NCBI GenBank assembly: GCA_023653785.1
Contig: JAMKCH010072273.1
Span: 31,081 to 95,080, forward strand
Length of the DNA stretch: 64,000 bases
Reading direction: 5' to 3'
Source: Ophioderma brevispina
Taxonomy: Eukaryota > Echinodermata > Ophiuroidea > Amphilepidida > Ophiodermatidae
Shown: piece after piece, positions 10,591-23,060 of the stretch
Layout: each line of letters starts with the position of its first letter
Numbering within the stretch: position 1 is the first letter of the stretch
Position numbers and translations under genes: made by a program
The notes under the pieces: generated by a model
Database searches by the model: none
What the model was told of the DNA's origin: nothing
What the model saw: the letters and a program-made list of their open reading frames with translations, nothing else

Positions 10591-13500
10591 GGCCAATCGA
10601 CCAAAAGTCACATTTCGAGATATCGGCGATTGAAGTTTTCAAGAATTATGAACTTGCATATCTAAAATTTGAAAAATTTTAGGAAAATGATTTTATGTGG
10701 ACATTGTGGACATTGAAACGTTCTTCATTTTGAGCACGCTTTCCATTCAAGTATCCTTTGTTTTCCTTGTCAAATTTAATTACAAAGTGATTGGTCTGTT
10801 TGCAAAAACTAAAAACGTCCTCTGTTTCTATGTCAAAGGAGACGAATGCACATTGAGCTGTTTGGCGTACTCAAAACGAGTCCATCGATCGCCTCAGACG
10901 GTGGTATTGGACATGCCTTTTGCCTGCCGAGGGCGCTAGAAATGACTATGCTTTTGTACGATTTTCTAAGGTGTCATTGTCTCTTACAGGCAAAATGTGC
11001 CAGTGAATATAGAAAAGAGGAATGATGAGGTTCTACAATTTTTATTTTGTATTAAAATTGATTTAATCAAACATTTAATACTCAATGTAAAATATAATAC
11101 ATCAAGCTATAAATATACAGTTAATTTGAATGGAAACCTGTAAAAGATTTTATTGTTGGGAGAATTGCTGCCAGAATTTTCTTGTAAAATTTATAGCATT
11201 TTTCCTGTAAACTTTAGTACTTAATCGTATAATTGAAAATTCATAATAATGTACGATAATGTTGATTCTCGAAAAACTTCGAATAAAAGCTCCACTTGTA
11301 GTCGTTTTATACGCCTGATAAATTGGACATAAAATTTACAGTATTTTGCTGTATTTCCAAATTGCAGCATCGACCCACATGTGTAAGTACACTAAGGACA
11401 TCCAAATGGTATACGTCTAGCGTTTGAAACCCTAGGTTTTGTGAATTATTGGACATAATAACTTTCATAAACGTTAAGTGGAAGAAGTTGTGATTTATCT
11501 GTTTATTGCTTGAAGGTGTATATTTTGATACTTTTTGCAGAGTAAAAGGAATCAAAGGTCACTAGTTTATCAAGAAGAAAGCTTTATCTTACTATTAAGT
11601 CATTTATATTTGTATTAAATTTACGAGGCGTTCGGACGAAAATCACTTTAATTCTAATGATCGACACATACAACACGTGTTTATAATGAATACTGTTATT
11701 TTCAGTACAAAACTAAAAACAACGCTTTAATCATCATTTCATCTTTTAAAATGATGATCTTTTACATTTATAGTTATTAAATTTTCAGTAGCTCCAACTG
11801 TCACTGAAAATAAATACAAGATTCATGTAGGCTTACTACTTTCAAGTAACGAAAACCACATGAAGAGTATATTGGCAATTAGTGTCAAATGACGTTTCTA
11901 AAACTCGTAAAAATAAACGACTTTGGAGTGTATATCAGAACAATTTGAAATTAAATTGATATTCCCATGGATATTATTTGATTTTTGTCATCAAAAAGAT
12001 CATTGCGTATATGTTTCACCTTTGGAGTCATAGCACTCTTAGAGTAGTTGCTCTTATACTTTCTGTTGTTGAAAACTTTCTATGAGTAAAAAAAACTAAC
12101 CATTTTGAGGTTAAGATGGCAGTTTGCCGGCAAGACTTCTGACGTGTGATTTCAATTCAAATTGCCATATTTCTGATTATCAAAGGGGTATTTATTGAAA
12201 ATGCAGAATGAGAATTTTCTCATGTTAAACATCTTTCGTTATTGGAATTGAAAGGAAAATAATTTCCTGTATCTACTCAATTAAGTGTAATCGGGTTGCA
12301 TTCAATTTTATTGAATAATTTCAATGAGTAATTTTTAAGTTACCATTAATCACGTATTTTAATTGAGATGGCTGAAAATGTGAATGATAATTTGTCCTAC
12401 ATGTACTCAAAATCGCATTACTTTATTGCGCTTATTTAGTAAACACAAGGAAATTATCAAGTTAGTGAAATTATTAATCAACTAAGTTACTGGAACTCAA
12501 AATAATTTCCTGTATCGGGTTGCATCAATTTTATTGAATAATTTCAATGATTAATCTTTTAAGTTACTATTAATCATGTATTTTAATTGAGATGGCTGAA
12601 AATGTGAATGATAATTTGTCTACATGTACTCAAAATCACATTACTCTATTGCGCTTATTTAGTAAACACAGAGAAATTATCAAGTTAGTGAAATTATTAA
12701 TCAAATAAGTTGCTGGAACTCAAAATAATATCGTAGGTATGTGGGAAAATATAGGAAAGAAAAGAGGAAAAACGAAAACGATTTTGATGTACTATGTTTT
12801 ACATTGCACTATTGAACTTAACCCTCGTCTACCTAAGGGGGGGAGGGTTACCACCCCCTTCAGGTTTTTTCCCGGCTTGCTAAAACCCCTTTTTGGTGCC
12901 AAACTATTTAATGTAATTGTCAATTGACATATTCCGCTCCTTTTCATCCAAAACAAACATCTACCGGGGTATAGGAATTAAGATAAAAGTGATCCCAAAG
13001 TAATGGATGGGTGGGGTGCAACCACCCCCTTCGGAAAAGAAGTACCAACATGCCTAGCACGACACATGAACATCACAAACACTTGATTTTGGTTTCATTA
13101 GATAGCTATCGTCCTCTCCTTCCATTGATACCAAAATGAGTACCAACATGCCTAGCATTACGCCACAATGACGTCATAAAGTTCGCATGTCAGCAAAAAA
13201 GCCAATCGACCAAAAGTTTCACATTTCGAGAATATCGCGATTGAAGTTTTCAAGAATTAATGAACTTGCATATCTAAGAATTTGAAAAATTTTAGGAAAA
13301 TGATTTTATGTTGATCATTGAAACTTTCTTCATTTTTGAGCACCTTCCATTCCAGGATCCTTTGTTTTCCTTGTCAAATTTTATTACAAAGTGATTGGTC
13401 TGTTTGCAAAAACGAAAACGTCCTCTGTTGTCTATGTCAAAGGAACGAATGCACATTTAGCTGTTTGGCGTACTCAAAACGATGTCCATCGATCGCCTCA

Positions 13501-15810
13501 GACGGTGGTATTGGACATGCCTTTTGCCTGCCGAGGGCGCTAGAACGACTATGCTTTTGTACGAATTTTCTAAGGTGTCATTTCCTCTTACAGGCAAAAT
13601 TTGCCAGTGAATATAGAAAAGAGGAATGATGAGGTTCGACATTTTTATTTTGTATTAGAATTGTTTAAGCAAACATTAAAACTCCATTTAAATATAATAC
13701 ATCAAGCTGATCATATACAGTTAATTTGAATGGAACCCTGTAAAAGATTGTTTTATTGTTTGGGAGAATTGCCTGCCAGCATTTTCTTGTAAATTTATAG
13801 CATTTTTCCTGTAAACTTTAGTTCTTATCTTATAATTGGCAATTCATAATAATGTACGATAATGTGGATTCTCGAAAAACTTCGAATAAAAAGCCCCTTG
13901 TAATCGTTTTATACTCCTTATAAATTGGACATAAATTTACAGTATTTTGCTGTATTTCCAATTGCATCCCAAACAAAAAATCGACCCACATGTGAGTACA
14001 CTCAGACTCCAAATGGTAATACGTCTAACGGTTGAAACCCTGGGTTTTGTGGATTATTGGACATAATAACATTTCATAAACGTTTAAGTGGAAGAAGTTG
14101 TAGATTTATCTGTTGTGTATTGCTTAAGGTGTATATTTTTGATAGTTTTTGCATAGTAAAAGGAATCAAGATCACTATTTATCAAGAAGAAAGCTTATCT
14201 TACTATCAATGTATTTATATTTGTATTAAATTTACGATGCGTTCGGACGAAAATCACTTTAATATTCTAATGATGACACATAACCACGTGTTTATAATGA
14301 ATACTGTTATTTTTCAGTACAAAACTCAAACAACGCTTTAAATCATCATTTCATCTTTTAAAATGATGATCTTTACATTTATAGTTCATTAAATTTTCAA
14401 GTATCCCAACTGTCACTGAAAATAAATACAAGATTCATGTGTCCTTACTACTTTCAAGTAACGAAACCATAGGAAGAGTAGTTGGCAATTAGTTTCAAAT
14501 GACGTTTCTAAAACTCGTAAAAAAAACGACTTTGTAATTATCTCAGAACAATTTGAAATAAATTGCTTTCCCATGGATATTATTGATTTTGTCCTCAAAA
14601 TGATCATTGCGTATATGTTAACTTTCACCTTTGGAGTCAATAGGCACTCTTACGCGTTTTTGCTCTTAGACTTCGTTGTTGAAAACTTCTATGAGTAAAA
14701 AAAATAAACATTTTGAGGTTAAGATGGCATTTTGCCGGCAAGACTTCTGACGTTGATTTCAATTCCCCTTGGCCATATTTCTGATTGAATCAAATGGGTA
14801 TTTATTTAAAATGCAAATGAGAATTTTCTTATGTTAACCTCTTTCGTTCCTGGAATTGAAAGTAAAATCATTTTCTTGATCTACTCATAAGTGTAATCGG
14901 GTTGCATTCAATTTTAATTGAATAATTTCAATGAGTAATTTTTAAGTTACCCATTAATCACGTATTTTTAATTGAAGATGGCTAACATTGAAGATCTTTG
15001 TCCTACATGTAACTCAAATCGCGTTACTTGTTTTGCGCTTATTTAGTAAACACAGAGAAATTATAAGTTAGTGAAATTTTACTCAACTAAGTTACTGTAA
15101 CTCAAAATAATTTCCTGTATCGGGTTTGCAATCAATTTTATTGAATATTTCAATGATTAATCTTTTAAGTTACTATTATCATGTAGTTTAATTGAGATGG
15201 CTGAAAATGGTTGAATGATATTTTGTCCTATTTACTCAAAATCACATTAACTCTATTGCTGTCTTATTTAGTAAACACAGAGAAATTATCAAGTTAAGTG
15301 AATTATGTATCAAATAAGTTGCTGAACTCAAAATAAATCGTAGTTATTGGAAATATAGGAAGAAAAGAGGAATAAATCGAAAACGTTTTGATGTTACTAG
15401 TTTTTCCATTGCACTTTTGACTTCCCCGTTTACTAAGGGGTGGGGGGGGTTACCACCCCCTCAGTTTTTTCTCCGGCTTGCTAAACTCCCCTTTTTGGTG
15501 CCAACATCAATTTAATGTAATTGTCACTTGACATTTGCCGCTCCTTTTCATCGCAAACAAACTCTACCGGGGTATAGGAAACGTAAAGGGTGATCCCAAA
15601 GTACTGGAGTGGTGTGCGGTTGGGCAACCCCCTCCCGGCGTAAAAGAATACCACATGCCTATCACGTACAACATGAACACCACAAACACTTTATTTTGGG
15701 TCATTAGATAGCTATTGGTCCTCCTCTTTCCATTGATAACCAAAATGAGTACCCAACATGCCATCATTACGTCACAATGACTTCATAAATTTCCATGTCG
15801 CAAAAAAGCC
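10591..15810 (+). repeat. Two-copy direct tandem duplication, ~2.6-kb unit
   Basis: Copy 1 is about 10591-13200 and copy 2 about 13201-15810, directly abutting at 'caaaaaagccaatcg'. Order and content agree throughout, for example 'gacggtggtattggacatgc', 'aagacttctgacg', and 'accaccccc' near each end. The copies differ mainly by one-base insertions and deletions, many in homopolymers, plus fewer substitutions. No domain-bearing ORF survives in both. I could not compute identity or read depth, so a real duplication and an unmerged-haplotype artefact are both open. Confidence 0.85.
12259..12730 (+). repeat. Nested ~240-bp direct repeat (two units)
   Basis: The units at about 12259-12502 and 12503-12730 share 'gggttgcat', 'attgagatggctgaaaatg' and 'gcgcttatttagtaaacaca'. 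The same pair occurs in the second 2.6-kb copy at about 14870-15330, so the 240-bp duplication came before the larger one. Confidence 0.8.
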
Positions 15811-17264
15811 CATTTTCAAGACACATATGTTATAGAAGAGAGGAAAATTCAATTCTTCGCCAAAACGTTAGGAATGAATTCACATTTTCATGATGGAAAT
15901 GACTAGTTGTGAATATAAGGAGAGATTTGTTAGTGCTATAAATAAGGGGTTTGGGCCGCTAAATTGGCGAAATATCACTTTTTCCACCCTATATTCAGTA
16001 TGTGTGGGCACTTTCCTCACATATGATGTCTAGTGACGTCATATGAGGATGTTGGTACCTTATTTTGGTACAAATCGAAAGCAGAACCCAACCCAACCCC
16101 TTCGGAGTTTTTTTTTTAAAAAAATGGCTGTAAACTAATCATATAAGTACTTTTTAACATGTAAGCTACTTCAACGAGATCAACCTGGACCCTCTGATAT
16201 GAACCCAAATCCCACTATACGATGCTACCATACAGGGAATAATATAAACATTGAATTTTATGTATATACACCCTTTCCTTTCAAATTTTAGTATATTGTA
16301 ATTAAAAGGGACAATAATACCAAAACGTGAAAGGTTTCAACAAGAGGTTTTTTGACACTATCATAAACAAATGAAGTGAAATGGTTATGCTTGTGTGATG
16401 TCCTTTCTGGGGTTCAAATTTTACGTGTTGTTATAACTTTGAATTACCAACTAGCTGATTTGAAATAGGGGGGGGGGGTTTATCTTTATTACAAGCGTCA
16501 AAACAATCAATTATTTGCCCAACGGTGTAAACTGAGTAAATGTTACTATTTTTGCATAATTTACCACCCGGAATACATGTATGGTTTGTTGTGGGGGGGG
16601 TGGGTCACTGGTGGCTCCAATGAAATGGCGGAGGGGAGGGAGGCTGCGCGTGATTTTGAACTTTGGAATGATATCAACATTAGGGGATAGGCCTCTGGTG
16701 TGGTGGGATTCTCAATTAATAAGTTACTTTACAGGACAAATACTCAATCTATGGAAAATACTGGCAGCAATTCTGTCCAACAAATCCCATAAACTTCAGC
16801 GTTGATAGTTTCCATTCACATTCACTTTGCTATTTTACAGTTTATAGCATATGTGGGGGGTTTTTTTCGGTCTGGTTTGTACCAAAATTAACTGAATTTT
16901 CAGTTAATGCACCGTAAAATTTGGTTGACATTTGTGGATTAGGCCTACCAAGTTAAATGGTCGTCAGTGCTTTGTGTTTTTCTCTACACATTCCATCTCT
17001 GTAATAACTCCAAAGATAATATATTTCAGTGTTTTGATTGAATCAATTTTTACAGTATAACTGTAATTATTCGGCAGAATGCTGTGGGGGTAGGGAAAAA
17101 AGGGACCGGTAAAGAGGAAGTGATGGGTGAACAGCCAGTAAAAAACGCAAATAAAACGATACACCCTCGCTACCTACTTCTCCTGGTACTAATAATGGTT
17201 CACCCGACGAGCAACGTACCCGTGAGCAGATTTTCCATGTCCTGGAAACCTGTTGTTTGTAATT
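15811..17264. other. Non-coding spacer
   Basis: No gene recognised. It contains a 10-base G run near 16466, a poly-T/A stretch near 16106-16122 and G-rich bits near 16590-16640. The open frames are short and lack any domain. Confidence 0.5.
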
Positions 17265-17269
17265 AAGAG

Positions 17270-18258
17270 GGGGTGTTGCGTTAATTGGAGAAAAAAGAGG
17301 AGGAAGGAGCGACAGCGATAGTCGTGACGAGAGTGGAGGTACGTCTAGAACTACGTGAAAGGTGAGGTGGGAGAAATAAGCGCAAAGCCGATGCAGGGCG
17401 TAGAATGTCGGGGGGAATACAAGGGGACAGGGAGGAGGAACCAGAGTGTAATTGCGACAAAGAAAGAAAGATAAAAAAGGATAAGCGGGTAGAGAGAGCG
17501 AGTTGGATCAAAGCGTAGGTGGATGGGAAGTTGGGCTGTCAGGTGAGTTAAAGCGAACAGGCGAGAGCGGACATACAAGGAAAAAGAAATGTGGTAGAAG
17601 GTAACCAAGAGGGACGCAGGTGACGGGCACACTGAAAAGATTAAGGTTCATAACGGATAGAAACAGTAATGAATTGCGGCAAAAAAACGAGGAATGATTA
17701 GGGGGATAAAGGGTTGAAGAAGTTATAGTTGAGAGGGGTGCGATGGGGGAGGTTGTTACAACGATAGAAAACGGGGAACAGGGAAAGAGTAAGATTGAGC
17801 GGGAAAAAGGAAATGGGTAGCAGAGATGGGGGGAGGAAGGAAAGGGAGGTGTGAATAGGCGAGAAGAGGGAGGGTCAATGTAGGAATATCCAGGGCGAAG
17901 GGAGAAGAAGGATGGAGTTTAACAGTAAGGATCGGATGAGGAGCGAAAACGGGACATTAACGCAGATAACAACATAAATGGGTAAAAGAGTAGGTAACCG
18001 AAAGAGTGGCTTGGAAGTAAGGGGGAAAGGCATAGGAAGAATGGTAGGAGGCATAGGAGGAGAAGAAAGATAGGCGTTGGGGATCGGGAGGATGTGTGAC
18101 ACGGTGCAACGGGTTGGGATAGGAAGAAGGAGAAGACGGAGTAGAAAACAAAATGAAAGCAAAAGATGGGAGCAGAAAGCAGAAAGAAAGAACTCTATAT
18201 GCTGACAGGAGAAGGGGGGCAGAGATATTCGAATAAGGGTACGGGAAAGGGAGCTCCG
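17270..18258. repeat. ~1-kb polypurine-biased tract
   Basis: For nearly a kilobase the + strand is dominated by A and G (blocks such as gagaaaaaagaggaggaagg), with few pyrimidine runs. It switches abruptly at about 18260 to a C/T-rich stretch (18262-18340, e.g. ccccccaccccctccaccc). The tract is not a simple microsatellite, since no short unit repeats cleanly. The long minus-strand frames across it (17351-17632 and 17875-18261) are leucine/serine/proline-rich by-products of the base bias and are not called as genes. Long purine-pyrimidine asymmetry can adopt triplex (H-DNA) structures; that is general knowledge, not something shown here. Confidence 0.75.
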
Positions 18259-18339
18259 CATCTACCTACCTCTTGAACCATTCCCCCCACCCCCTCCACC
18301 CACCCCCCCGACTCCCTCACCATTCACCCCCTCTCTATG

Positions 18340-19214
18340 ATACACCACCAAAACCCGAGATCACATACGATAGCTTAAGCCATCAAAGCTATACGATACA
18401 CTTTCGACGCACAAAGAACCGATTGGGACCTATAGGTCAGTAAAATACTGGAAAGAATTACTATTTTTGAGTGTTGCATAATCGTCACCTCAATTGACAG
18501 CCTACACCATTTCCGTACTAATATAACATTTCAACCAACTTCTATAGGCCCCCAGGTGTTGATCCAGCGAGAGATAATCTCGGCAATTATCCCACGGTCT
18601 GGACTCAGAGATTTCTGAGGAGGGCGCCCTCAATTTCCAAAACAAATCGTGTTTTTTGCATGTACATATGCTTGTCCATCTACTAATTCACTGTGTGAAA
18701 TTCCTAAGCCTAAATCGAATTCCTTCATATAGAAAATCACAACTTTTTGTTATAAAAAATTCCGTATCCGGAAATTTTTGTTACACATATCCTAGTGGGG
18801 TAATCGACACATAAATGTTTACTGCATCAAATGAAAAATCCCGATTCATCTCAATTTCGGAATTGTGCATTTTGTTAGGTTACTATCGTTAGTTCTAGTT
18901 TAACTATTTTTTTCATTATTGCACAAAAAATAAATATTTCAAAATCTCTGAGTCGACGTTAATAAGCTGCCGTCGGTGTTCTTCAGATAGCAGCAAACAG
19001 ACGAATGCAGATTGTATCATTGGTTTGGAAACTTTCCGTTTGGGTTTGGGTATGATTTCCAAAGTGAAAATCTATTCATCTACAAATTGGTATGTTATTT
19101 TTGCTCACTATTTGGTATAGGAAAAGAGCTCGTGATAAAGTATCAAAATCTGCAAAAAACTCATTTCGCCAAAATGGTCGATTGGCCTGTTGGAAGACTC
19201 GTGACGATATTAAC
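18340..19214. other. Non-coding spacer before the second duplication
   Basis: AT-rich, no recognised gene. The 135-residue open frame beginning at 19012 runs into the dispersed repeat at 19215 and has no domain, so it is not called. Confidence 0.45.
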
Positions 19215-19565
19215 TGAAGTTGAAGTACTTTTAACTTTTTACCCATGTAACACCAAAATTGACTTTTTCATTATTTTGTACAGTTTTTACTCCGTAACTC
19301 GCGGAAAAAAAACCACATATAGTGTAAACTATACCTTTTTGGAATCTTGGAACCAGACAAAACCCATGGTGTGCTTTTTAAACAATTCGGAACCTTTAAA
19401 TTTTTTGACCCCTTTATAACCCTTGAAACCCAAGCTGGGGTCCATTAAGGGGCTTGGCAATTGCTTCCCACATCAATTTGTATGGATTATCAATGCTTAA
19501 AGTACTTGTGTTGCAAAAATTTCACAAGTTTACCGGAAGCGGACACTCTTTCACTACAGTCCCCT
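19215..19565 (+). repeat. Dispersed repeat (partner of 9530-9890)
   Basis: Inverted relative to 9530-9890. Just upstream, 'ggtcgattggcctgttggaagactcg' at 19162-19187 is the complement of the sequence at about 10576-10604. This shows that the 442-bp MITE at 10122 interrupts a larger repeat in the other copy. Confidence 0.7.
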
Positions 19566-22500
19566 TCTAACATGTACAACAACATTTCAAACAAGCGCTC
19601 ATAAGAAACCAATATTAATTTTATATTTACGGTGTGTGAGCCCGATCGACAACTTCGTCACCCCACTTTACCCCCATCATAATTCTGATTTATTTTGTTA
19701 TTGGAATCAAGTTCATTTTTTTCTCATTAACCCTGTGAAATTTTGGTTTTATGTTATGGACAAAAAGAATCCATAAATGTCAGTCCCATTAGCTCCTCAC
19801 ACCTATCCTATGCATGGACCAATTGCTACTCCCCAAACAGCTGGCAACCGATTTTAATTCCAAATATAATCAGATGTTGTTTGTGATTGTTTCCAGTGCT
19901 TCTAGTTGGGGAAACTATCATATTAAATATTTGGACCATGATCGGGTCGCGCACCTTAATTACACACAAAAAACTTACATTTTATTTTAGTGTACCTTTG
20001 ACATGTTTGATTGTCCGTTTCAAGAAATTAGGAGTGCACTGATTTAAAACACTTCCTACATATGCAAAACTTACAAGATGTTTTTGTGGTAATCACTCCT
20101 GAAACTTATTTTTATATTTGGAGAAAGCGAATGTCGAAAAAATGGAAACAAATAATTCTTTTTCCCAGAAGTATAAGGGTTATTAATTGATCGCATTCTT
20201 CATAGAAACCAGAGTTTCAAAAATCAAATTAAAGTTATAGCATATCACAATTTAGAGATTTAGACATTATTTATTGGAATAATCTATTGATTAAAACAAA
20301 ACAGGTGCCCCCAACAGGTGCTGTTGACCCTTTGCCTCTAAGTTTTTAATATTTAAGCAGAAGCGACACCATTTGACAATGGTATAAGTAGAGACCTGCC
20401 GCGTTATCGACCTTATAAAATCAGAAAAAAATCCATGGCAGGATCTTGGTCATGTGCTACACAATTAATGTCATTACCCTTCATGTTATAGCGCTCTCTA
20501 TTTAGAAACTCCACGATATCTTTATACACTACATTTTAAAGAAGATTATGGTTGTCCGTCAATTAAATTTCGTAAAACTTTGCCAGAAATGTAGCTTCTA
20601 GAATATATTAATTCAAAGAAAGTGGCGATATTGATAGGATTTAAATTCCTATTTGTCATAATATGAATCTTGAAATATGCCATCAAAATGTGCTTAGTTG
20701 TACAAGTGTACTTCATATCTTGGAAGAAAACACCTTTTTTGATATGGACATTTCAGTTTTCATGTGGGTTGATCGGGGTATGGCTTAAGGCTGGCGGTAT
20801 GGCAAATAAAAGAATGTGTTTGGATGAGATTATTAACTTCTGTTATTTCTTTATTACTTTTGTTTTCACAATATTATGTGGACTAATCAATTTTTGCCAC
20901 TTAACCGATTGGCCACATCCTACTACTAGAAACAACTTTTGTAATTGCTCTAAGGTACAGTATTCTAACTTCAAGAAGTTTCCAAGGAATCACCCCTTCG
21001 GAACATTATAAATTTTGACACCCCCTGTAACCTTGAAACCCCGCCAAGCTGGGGGCCATTAAGGGGCTTTGCAAGTGCTTCCATCAATTTTAATATGGAT
21101 ATCAAAGCTTAAAGTCTTTGTGTGAAAAATTCACAATTTTTAATCCAGGAAGCGGACACTCTTTCACTACAGTCCCCCTGCTATAGGTACAAACACAGTC
21201 CAAGCGCCCTACAACACAAGAAAGAATACCATCTTAATATTATATTTAACGTGTGTGAGCCGATCGACAACTTCGTCACCCACTTTACCCCATCATAATT
21301 AAGATTTTATTTTGTTTATTGGAATAAAGTTCATGTTTTTCTCATTAACCCTGTGAAATTTTGTTTTGATGTTCTGGGACAACAAAGATCCTAAATTGTA
21401 GCGTCACCTTAGCTCGCTCACACACTATCCTATGCATGGACCAATTGCTCTCCCCAAACAGCTGGACCGTTTAATCAAAATAATAATCAGAGGTTTTTGG
21501 TGTATAATGTTTCCAGTGCTTCTAGTGAGGGGGAAACTATCATATGAAATATTGACCATGATCGCGTCGCGCACCTTAATTACAAACAAATAACGTACAT
21601 TGTATTTTAGGTACCTTTGACATTTTGATTGTCCGTTTCAAGAAAATAGGAGTACATGATTTAAAAACACATTCTATTAAATCATTACACTGAACTGTTT
21701 TCCTTTAAAAAACAAATAAACAATTATTTTATATTGGAGAAAGCGAAGGTCTAAAAATGAAAAAAATCATCTTTTACCAGAAAGTAAGAATGGTTATTAA
21801 TTTATCTCATTCTTCATCTAAAGCCAGAGTTGAAAAATCAAATGTGGTGATAAAGTTTAGCAATATCACAATTTAGAGATTTTAGACATTATTTAATTGG
21901 ATAAATCTATGAATTAAAAACAAAACATCCACAGTGCGTGTTGGGAGAACCATTTGCCTCTATTTTTTTGAATATTTTAGCAGAAAGCGACACAATTTGA
22001 CAAATGGTATAAGTAGAGACCTGCAAGCGTTATCGACTTATAAAATCAGAAAAAAATCCATGCAGAATTTGTCATGTGGCTACCCCATAATGTCATTACG
22101 CCTTCATTTATTAGCGCTCTCTATTGTCAAACTCACCGATAACTTTATAACTACATTTTAAAGAAGAATTATGTTTGTCGGCAATTAAATTTCGTAAATT
22201 TGCTAGGATGGTAGCTTCTAGAATCTATAATTTCAGAGAATGTGGCGATATTGAATAGTATTTAAATTCCTAATTGTATATGAAGATGAATATGCAAAAA
22301 TTGCTTAGTGTACAAAGTGTACTTCAGATCATTGGAGAAACACCCTTTTTTTGTATGGACAGGTCATTTCATTTTGGTTATATTGTATTGCTTAAGGCAT
22401 GGCGGTAGCAAATAAAAGAATGTGTTTGGATGAGATTATTAAACTTCGTTATTTCTTGATTCATTTTGTTTTCAATATTATGTGGACTAAGCACATTTTG

Positions 22501-22604
22501 CCACTACAGATGGCCAACATCCCTATACAGAAAACACAACTTTGTAATTGCTCTAAGTACAGTATTCTACTTCAAAGAAGTGCCCAAAGGAATCACCCTT
22601 TCGG
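19386..22604 (+). repeat. Two-copy direct tandem duplication, ~1.6-kb unit
   Basis: Copy 1 is about 19386-20998 and copy 2 about 20999-22604. Shared anchors in the same order include 'ccattaaggggctt', 'cggacactctttcactacag', 'gatcgacaacttcgtcaccc' and 'ggataaatctat' variants, ending with 'aatcaccccttcgg'. The differences are mostly single-base indels. The 113-residue frame at 20670 is not preserved in the sister copy (22399 onward), which argues against coding. Confidence 0.85.
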
Positions 22605-22815
22605 GAGACGGGGCACCAATATGCCCACTATGACGCAGAATACTTGATAGCTATGTTCCTTTTTTTCCAATGAGAGCATAATATGAACGGTTAAGCCGCA
22701 AGCAGCAAAAAATGTCCAATTATATAGAAAATGTTCAATTTGCTCCAAACAGTTAGGAAAGCTGATTTTTACGCGGTTTGTGACTCTGAAATAGTATGAC
22801 TACATATGTCATCTT
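22605..22815. other. Spacer
   Basis: A short stretch with no gene. It resembles the ends of the 2.6-kb units (for example 'gcagcaaaaaa', 'gttaggaa'). Confidence 0.35.
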
Positions 22816-23060
22816 TTAAATGCATCCAAAAAGTACACAAAATACATATATTTGGCCACGGCGACGTAATGAAACGTCGGGTCTCTCTCGCTCTCTTCTC
22901 ATCACATTAATGCATATGCCACGGGTTTGACAATCAGGATTAGTTGCTGCATCTCTTGTGGTCTGGTGGCCTCTCACAGTAGAAAGACCTGTCCTTTGTT
23001 TGATGCCTTCCAGCCATCCAGTTGGGTCATCTTCCTCTATCGTTCCCTTCACCATACCAT
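22816..23060 (-). mobile_element. RTE-like LINE ORF2 C-terminal relic
   Basis: The minus strand reads MVKGTIEEDDPTGWLEGIKQ followed by RTGLS and a TTRDAA stretch. This resembles the tail common to many RTE/Jockey-like reverse transcriptase proteins (G-R-P-x-x-x-W-x-x-x-I-K-x-x-T-G-L-S). The reverse transcriptase core is not found upstream, so only the 3' end remains. The family assignment rests on this motif alone. Confidence 0.5.

Noticed and set aside
17281..18261. Minus-strand ORFs of 76, 93 and 128 codons rich in L, S and P
   Set aside because: They are produced by the purine bias of the + strand; no domain, and the composition follows the base bias.
19012..19419. + strand ORF of 135 codons
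   Set aside because: Runs into a dispersed repeat whose other copies do not keep the frame; no domain.
20670..21011. + strand ORF of 113 codons
   Set aside because: Lies in the 1.6-kb tandem unit, and the sister copy at 22.3-22.6 kb has lost the frame.
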